NCBI RefSeq assembly: GCF_036324505.1
Contig: NC_086361.1
Coordinates: 2,296,916-2,360,915, forward strand
Reading direction: 5' to 3'
DNA: 64,000 nt
Source: Eleginops maclovinus
Lineage: Eukaryota; Chordata; Actinopteri; Perciformes; Eleginopidae
Part shown: positions 57,421-64,000 of the stretch, piece by piece
Numbering within the stretch: the first letter of the stretch is position 1
Layout of the letters: the number at the start of each line of letters is the position of its first letter
Notes under the pieces: model-generated
What the model was told of the DNA's origin: nothing
The model's input: only the letters and a program-made list of their open reading frames with translations
The model's database searches: none
Position numbers and translations under genes: made by a program

Positions 57421-58489
57421 CTGGACCCTCAACAAAATCCTTACCAATAAGCAGAGCCTAGTATAAGTGGTGGTTAAAAAAAAACTGTGAGCTCAAGGCA
57501 ATACAACCAAAGTAATCTTTCGTTTGGATTTACTTTCACCGGGATTCCGACTGCACGGACTCCGTTAGGCTTGGGGGAAAAGCTCTACCACAGTGCCATG
57601 GTCCCAAGCAAGCTTAAACCTCGTCTCTAAATGTGTCATTTTATAACTGTTTTGGTTGTTGGGTGCCATGGGATCTTTTTAATTAACATTTTGTACAGAG
57701 GCTCCAAAAAGGTTGGAAAATAAATCTCTAAAGTGTAGTGGTGGAGCTAGGCGATTATCACAAATGATTTGACCTGTGTCCACCAACAACTGGAGTCCGC
57801 TGCTCAGTGTCTCCCTCTGTACAGATATTTATGGAATTTGGCATGAAAATAATTCCCTCCGGAGGAGAATTACTTGCATTTGAAATTCAAGCAAACCACA
57901 GATCAGCCTAAAGGGAAAAGTATGTGATTTCTCCAGGACAGTGTCCCTCACTTGGACCTAGTCATTGGCTTTCAGTTTGTTGTTGGCTCACTTTAAAACA
58001 CACCAAGAACTATGCTTTTTCCAGTAGATGAAATGGGAGAGTGGGGAAAAAAAACAATCCAAATGACTGAAGCCTACATTAGCCTGTGTTTTGTAAAATA
58101 TGTGACGTGTAAACTAAAAAGGTCTTGTTATCTTTGCATTGCTATTCTTCCTCCAGTGGAGAGCCACTGGATATGAATGACAGTCCTTTTAATATTTTGT
58201 GATTGTGAAGGAAATTCGGAGCAATTGACTGGAAATGAAATGATGAAGCATGAGAAAGTGGAGCTGATGTGTGACAAAACTGGAGGTTTTAATTGGAAGA
58301 CTTGGCCAAGGGGAATACACAATGTCAACACAAACAGTACACAGTGTTCGCTCTGAACAGTCAGTTCTGCCAAACTCTTCCCGGCTCTGCATATTTAAAT
58401 GACTGGTTGGCCATCGTCATATCTGCCTGTATAAAAACATGTCCACACACAAAACAGAAGCACTATTAATCAACGTTTTTCAATCAATT
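57421..58489. other. Non-coding stretch, no gene seen
   Basis: Nothing recognised. Confidence 0.3.
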
Positions 58490-61400
58490 TGTGTTCAAAG
58501 TGCAGAATCATCATGAAGCATGGTCCCAATACACTTTACAGTTAATACAGAACATACAGCAATCAATCAATTTAAAACAGAAACAACCACTTCAAAAACA
58601 TCAATGTTAAATAAATGTTAAAAGGTGATAAGCCAGGTTGAATTTTAGGGAAGGCAGTAATGTAATGAATAAAGGTAGGTTTTCAGTCTTGATTTAAAGA
58701 TTTCAACTGACCGTGCTTCTTTAACGTTTAGTGGAAGGCCATTCCAGAGATAAGGGGCACGGTAGGCAAATGCTCTGAAGCCAACTGATTTTTAGTTAAC
58801 TGGTGGAATGACCAGGAGACCAGCATTGAGAGAGCGAAGAGGGCGTGCTGGTCTATACAGTGTAATCAGCTCAGATAAGTAAGGTGGTGCAAGTCCATGC
58901 AAGGCCTTATAAGTTAAGAGAAGAACCTTAAAATCAGCTCTAGCTTGCACTGGGAGCCAGTGAAGAGAGGCCAGAATAGGTGTTATATGGTCAAATGTTC
59001 TGGTTTTGGTCAAGATTCTGGCTGCAGAATTCTGAACAAGTTGCGGACTTCTAGTAGAACAGCTAGGAAGACCAGAGAAAAGGACATTACAATAATCAAG
59101 TCTGGAAGATACAAACACATGGATTAAGGTTTCAGCATCACGCAGTGATAGAATAGGTCGAATTTTGGCTATATTACTAAGATGGAAAAATGCTGTCTTG
59201 GTAATAGCCTTGACATGAGACCGGAATGTCAGACGGGAATCAAAAATCACTCCAAGGTTTTTGACGGTCGAGCTTTCAGAGATAATATCGTCATCAATAT
59301 TTACACTGAGGTTCTCAAACTGATGCTCATATTTTGCAGGTCGAACAACTTATAATTCTGATTTATCAGAATTTAACAGCATCCATCCATCCATGTTCTC
59401 CCGCTTATCCGTCAGGGTCGCAGAGGTAACAGCACCAGCAGAGAGCCCCAAACAGAGAGCCACATAAACCAGCTCTGACTGGGGGATTCCAAGGTGCTCC
59501 CAGGTCAGCAAAGATATATAATCCCTCCACCTGGTCCTAGGTCTACCCCTCGGTCTCTTCCCAGCTGGACATGCCTGGAACACCTCCCTAGGGAGGCGCC
59601 CAGGTGGCATCCTCACTAGGCGCCCGAACCACCTCAACTGGCTCCTTTCAAGTTGAACGAGCAGCGGTTCTACTCCGAGTCCCTCCCGGATGACTGGACT
59701 TCTCACCTTATCCCTAAGGGAGATGCCAGCCACCCTGCGGAGAAATCCCATTTTGGCCGCTTGTATCCGCGATCTCGTTGTTTCGGTCATGACCCATCCT
59801 TCATGACCATAGGTGAGGGTAGGAACGAAGATGGCCCGGTAGACAGAAATCTTTGCCTTCTGGCTCAGCTCTCTTTTCGTCACAACGGTGCGGTAAAGCG
59901 ACTGCAGTACCGCTCCCGCTGCTCCGATTCTCTGGCCCATCTCACGCTCCATTGTTCCCTCACTCGAGAACAAGACCCCGAGATACTTGAACTCCTTCAC
60001 TTGGGGTAAGGTTTCATTCCCTACCTGGAGGGGACAGTCCATCGGTTCCCTGCTCAGAACCATGGCCTCAGATTTGGAGGTGCTGATCCTCATCCCAGCC
60101 GCTTCACACTCGGCCGCGAACCGATCCAGTGAGTGCTGAAGGTCACCGACCGATGAAGCCATTAGGACCACATCATCTGCAAAAAGCAGTGGTGCAATCC
60201 TTAGCCCACTGAACTGCAAACCCCCTCCCCCACGACTACGCTTCGAAATCCTGTCCATGAATATCACAAACAAGATTGGTGACAAAGCGCAGCCCTGGCG
60301 GAGGCCAACCCTCACCGGAAGTCGGTCCGACGTGCTACCGAGGACCCGGACACAGCTCTCGCTTTGAGAGTACAGAGATTGGGTGGCCCTGAGTAGAGAT
60401 CCCCTCTCCCCATACTCCCGCTGCACCTCCCACAGTATCTCCCTGGGAACCCGGTCATACGCCTTCTCCAAATCTACAAAGCACATGTAGACCGGATGCG
60501 CATACTCCCAGGCCCCCTCCAGGATCCTTGCGAGAGTAAAAAGCTGGTCCTGATTCTGCATTGTTCCTCATCAATCTGAGGTTCGACAATCGGCCGGACC
60601 CTCCTTTCCAGCACCTTAGAGTAAACTTTCCCGGGGAGGCTGAGTAATGTGATGCCTCTGTAATTGGCACACACCCTCTGATCCCCCCCTTTTTAAAAAG
60701 GGGAACCACCAGTCCTTCTCCATGGCTTCTCCGAACTTCTCCCACACCCGCTGCTTTGCCTCGGCCATGGCTGAGGCTGCTGCCCTTCGGGCCTGTCGAT
60801 ACCTTGCAACTGCATCAGGAGTACCCAGGGATAACATATCCCGGAAGGCCTCCTTCTTCAATCGGACAGCTTTGATGACCACCGGTGTCCACCAGGAGGT
60901 TCGAGGGTTACCACCCCTTGAGGCACCTAAGACCTTGAGACCACAGCTCCCCGCCGCAGCTTCAGCAATAGAGGCGTTGAACAGCGCCCACTCTGATTCA
61001 ATGTCCCCAGCCTCCACAGGGATGTCTGAAAAGCTCCGCCGGAGGTGAGAGTTGAAGGCCTCCTGGACTTGGGATTCCTCCAAACGTTCCCAGTTCACCC
61101 GCACTACACGTTTGGGCTTACCAGGTCTGTCCAGAGGCTTCCCCTGCCACTCGACCCAACTCACCACCAGATGGTGATCAGTTGAAAACTCTGCCCCTCT
61201 CTTCACTCGAGTGTCCAAAACATGCGGCCTCAGGTCCGATGATACGATAACAAAATCGATCATGGACCTTCTGCAAAGGGGAAGCAAGTAGATTGCAAAA
61301 AGCATAGGGCCAAGGACAGATCCCTGGGGTACACCAAACTTTACTCTGGTAAATTCAGAGGTTATATTGTTGTAAAGTACACGTTGTGTTCTATTTGATA

Positions 61401-61640
61401 AATATGAATGAAACCATGAGAGCACTGTCCCATTGATACCAATAAGATTTTCCAAGCGGCCTAGAAGTATGCTGTGATCCACAGTGTCAAAAGATGCACT
61501 CAAGTCAAGAAGCAGCAGCAGCAATGATGTTAAGTCAGAATCAACATTAATTAGTAAATCATTGACTACTCTGGTCAAGGTAGTTTCCGTAGAATGACGG
61601 GACCGAAAGCCAGATTGACCGAAAGTGCACACAGGAGATG
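58490..61640 (-). mobile_element. L2-like LINE, interrupted by a Rex3-like LINE
   Basis: On the minus strand, 61273-61632 encodes reverse-transcriptase start motifs ([49 protein letters not shown]). 58645-59380 encodes the C-terminal half (LLNSDKSEL, IFDSRLTFRSHV, SRLDYCNVLFSGLP, LTYKALHGLAPPYLSEL), with a stop after IPPVN and continuing as KSVGFRAFAYRAPYLWNGLP. The 5' end is truncated near 61625. The segment carrying the catalytic YADD, expected between the halves, is missing at the insertion site. Confidence 0.8.
59381..61272 (-). mobile_element. Rex3/RTE-like LINE nested in the L2-like LINE
   Basis: The minus strand gives the endonuclease end ([28 protein letters not shown]) and a linker ([37 protein letters not shown]). 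Then comes an internal deletion after FGEAMEKD, and the reverse transcriptase ([78 protein letters not shown]). The long frame 59350-60561 (403 residues) covers most of the reverse transcriptase. The 3' terminus carries ATCCATCCATCCATG on the plus strand, i.e. GATG repeats. 5'-truncated and internally deleted. Confidence 0.85.
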
Positions 61641-64000
61641 TTTTCAGTTGCCCATCTTCACCACATGACTTCTGTTGAAATCATGCTACTGTCTTTACCC
61701 CTGCACAGCTGCTTGCATTACACTGGCAATTCAGCTGTCGTCTGTCAAAGCTTCGAAGTCTATTGTTCTCTGTTTCTGCCTTACACAGTTGGGCTCTGAT
61801 TGCCACGTGGGCTACCCGTAATACCATCGGAGTGTATAGTTGTACAGCTGCTTTTCAGGTGGTCTTAATGATACTTACTAACCCACGCTGAGGTCACCCC
61901 ACTGAGAGACAATGTGCTGTATCACTTACCATCAAGCATTGGAATACACTCCCAGTGCATACACTCTTTTTCCCATGTTTGCCAAGATGAATTAACTATA
62001 ATTTGAGAATTTAAACAAGTTTAAATATTTATTTTTTGTGATAATGTTTTTGATTGAAATTAATACACATGTACAACCAAAAGCATAAACATTTTTTCTT
62101 TAAATTTAAAAAAAACTTAAAGTACATAAATACAACAAGGAAAAATGATCTGCCAGCGATCACTTACAAAATATACAGAATGGCTAAAAATAATAACAGA
62201 CAAACAAAACAAAAAACTAACCCTCCCTCCCAGACATATGAATAAGTTGAAATATTATGGTTGTACAGATAAATGTGCTGATGGTTGTATTTGATACAAC
62301 TGTGCTTCGATTTAAAAAAAAAATTGTTAGTGTGATAGACACACGAACATGTGTGTGTACCGGCCCTGGGACTGCAGCTGAAAATAAGAATTTAGCTATA
62401 ATCTGGAATATAGCATCTTTTCTGTCTTTGAGATAAATGTATTTTTAGGCACGGTCCTTGTTTAATACATATAAACACCCATATTTCAAAGCTAGTGTGT
62501 TGTAGTTAAGGTTAAATGATTTTTTGAAGCATCAGCCCCAAATCATAAGCAAGCCTTGTACTTACAGTGACACTTTTACTAGCAGAGGTCCTGCCTGAAT
62601 ACATTGTTAATGCGGTTCAGATGAATAGTTAAACACAGTTTCCCATTCCATGACACAGAAATGTAATAGTCATAACCAATTTTATGTTGCATAGGAAAGC
62701 TCAATAGACGACAAGTTACTGTTTTAGGAGGGAGGCACATTTCCCTATATTTAGCTAGAGAAACTTTTAAAAATGTATTTTCACCATGGTGGAGAAAGCA
62801 CAGTTTCATTCCAGCTTGTTTCACTTTAAATGTAATAAAGTAGGAGGTTTTTATCTGGCCTGAAAAGATGCAGACTCTGGAGATCCGTGGGACACCTGCT
62901 ACAAACTGCTGCTTAGACAATCCAGCATGAGAACATGGACTTCCTGTTTGTATGTTTAGTTCTCAGTATACACCTGCAGTTCTGCTCTGCCCCGTCAGCG
63001 TCCACTCAGCACTGCTGCCTGCAGCGTCTGGAGCTCTATGTGGGGCAAAGCTGTGATTCCTTCCACCCTCAATCTGCCAGCAGACATATTGAGTTTGGTC
63101 ATGTGCCATAAACATATTTGAGTCTGTTTGGGTTTCAAAATAATGCAACAGTATTGAGATGGTGAAATTCAACCCCCAACTAATCTTTAAGATGACATGT
63201 AACGGAATTAAGTACAAAAAAGGTAACTGTATTCTCTTGCAGTTACATAAAAAAAGATGTAATCAGATTAATGTTATATTTCTAGAAAATGGGAATAACT
63301 AGCAGGATTACAGTGTTAGTAAAAAACTAAAAGAGCATCTAGTGTTTTTTGTTGTAAAGGATCCGATGTTCTCTCCTCTGTCAGCTGTTCTGTTCTGTGG
63401 GCTAATACTTTAAGTGTGAATCTATATGCCTACTGCCTGAATCTGCATTATGAAAGGCAGGTTTTGCTATAGATAACATCTCTGAGGAGAGGACACATCT
63501 TTGAATTACAAATAAAATGTAGAAGAAGCTTATTGAGCTTTCCTCAGAGCCGCACTTAAAATGGGTCGCACAGATGCAACCGTAAAATACTGCAGGGTAA
63601 CTGATTCATCAGTTTGAACAGTCTAATAATTAAAATAATATTAGTTTAGCCTTTCTCCTTTTTCTATTTGGAAAAGTACTGTACCTAAGTTTGAGCTACT
63701 TGGGCTTTATGAAAGTGCCATTTTCTGTGCCACTTTTGGGTAGTGGGAAGACAGATTTAATTAAAATACATTTATTGGAAGCAGTTTTTGCTCATTGTAA
63801 TATCTCACAGTTCCACCTCCTCAAATGTTAAGTTTTGTTGTATTTCCTTTTAGATATTTACATTTATTTTGAATTACTTTGAGCTTTTTCTGCAATGACT
63901 AATTTACTCCTGGCACTTACATTTTCCCAACTATTACTTAAGTACCATTCTCAATGCAGTACTTTTGCTAGTAATGAAGTATTTTAAATGTGTTAACAGC
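61641..64000. other. Non-coding stretch to the window end
   Basis: No gene recognised. The last ~350 bases include AAAAGTACTGTACC and CTTAAGTACCATTC phrases like the 'AAGTACT' repeat at 20255-20800. Confidence 0.3.

Noticed and set aside
59653..61048. Plus-strand frames of 118 and 108 residues
   Set aside because: Antisense to the Rex3-like LINE coding strand.

Overview
The window looks like nuclear DNA of a teleost (ray-finned) fish. One vertebrate-type multi-exon gene is split by GT-AG introns and set in AT-rich, repeat-dense sequence. The repeats are typical of fish: Rex3/RTE-like, L2-like and jockey-like LINEs, Tc1-like, hAT-like and pogo-like DNA transposons, tRNA-derived SINEs and long (CA)n tracts. 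No prokaryotic gene organisation is present, and most short open frames are chance or lie inside repeats.

Layout. 1-8.3 kb: non-coding sequence with transposon fragments, one SINE, a TIR-bearing MITE and a (GAT)n tract. 8.3-15.6 kb: a complete five-exon CCN-family gene on the plus strand, closest to CCN2/CTGF. It encodes 359 residues with all four CCN modules and all 38 cysteines. Its exon-2 acceptor directly abuts an ~83-nt (TG)n tract. 15.6-22.5 kb: 3' flank, MITE-like repeats, a GC-rich island near 21.0 kb and a 321-bp hAT-type MITE with a perfect 8-bp target duplication.

22.5-33.0 kb holds the most striking feature, a tandem array of tRNA-Lys(UUU) genes on the plus strand. Eighteen copies keep an intact cloverleaf (eleven are identical), spaced 359-363 or 391 bp. 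Decayed units flank both ends. The array has a higher-order structure: a six-unit block of 2,200 bp occurs twice in tandem, followed by a four-unit, 1,477-bp echo. Two right-edge copies carry a UUG (Gln) anticodon on the Lys tRNA body. No copy has a run of four T close downstream. The left-edge units look like noisy consensus or heavily decayed repeats. A Rex3-like LINE is inserted in the last spacer.

33-45.7 kb: transposon graveyard. A hAT-like element has TIRs and an approximate 8-bp TSD. A perfect 36-bp-arm hairpin lies just upstream of a broken pogo-like DDE transposase gene. That gene's intron holds a jockey-like LINE, which was later tandemly duplicated (~1,453 bp). A Tc1-like remnant follows. 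45.7-64 kb: mostly unassigned sequence with large CA/GT microsatellites, an inverted duplication of ~130 bp, a candidate promoter with a non-coding first exon near 51.0 kb, a second SINE, and a Rex3-like LINE nested inside an L2-like LINE (58.5-61.6 kb).

The CCN protein is a secreted matricellular regulator and the tRNA array would supply tRNA-Lys for translation. Nothing in the sequence links the two functionally; their adjacency looks incidental.
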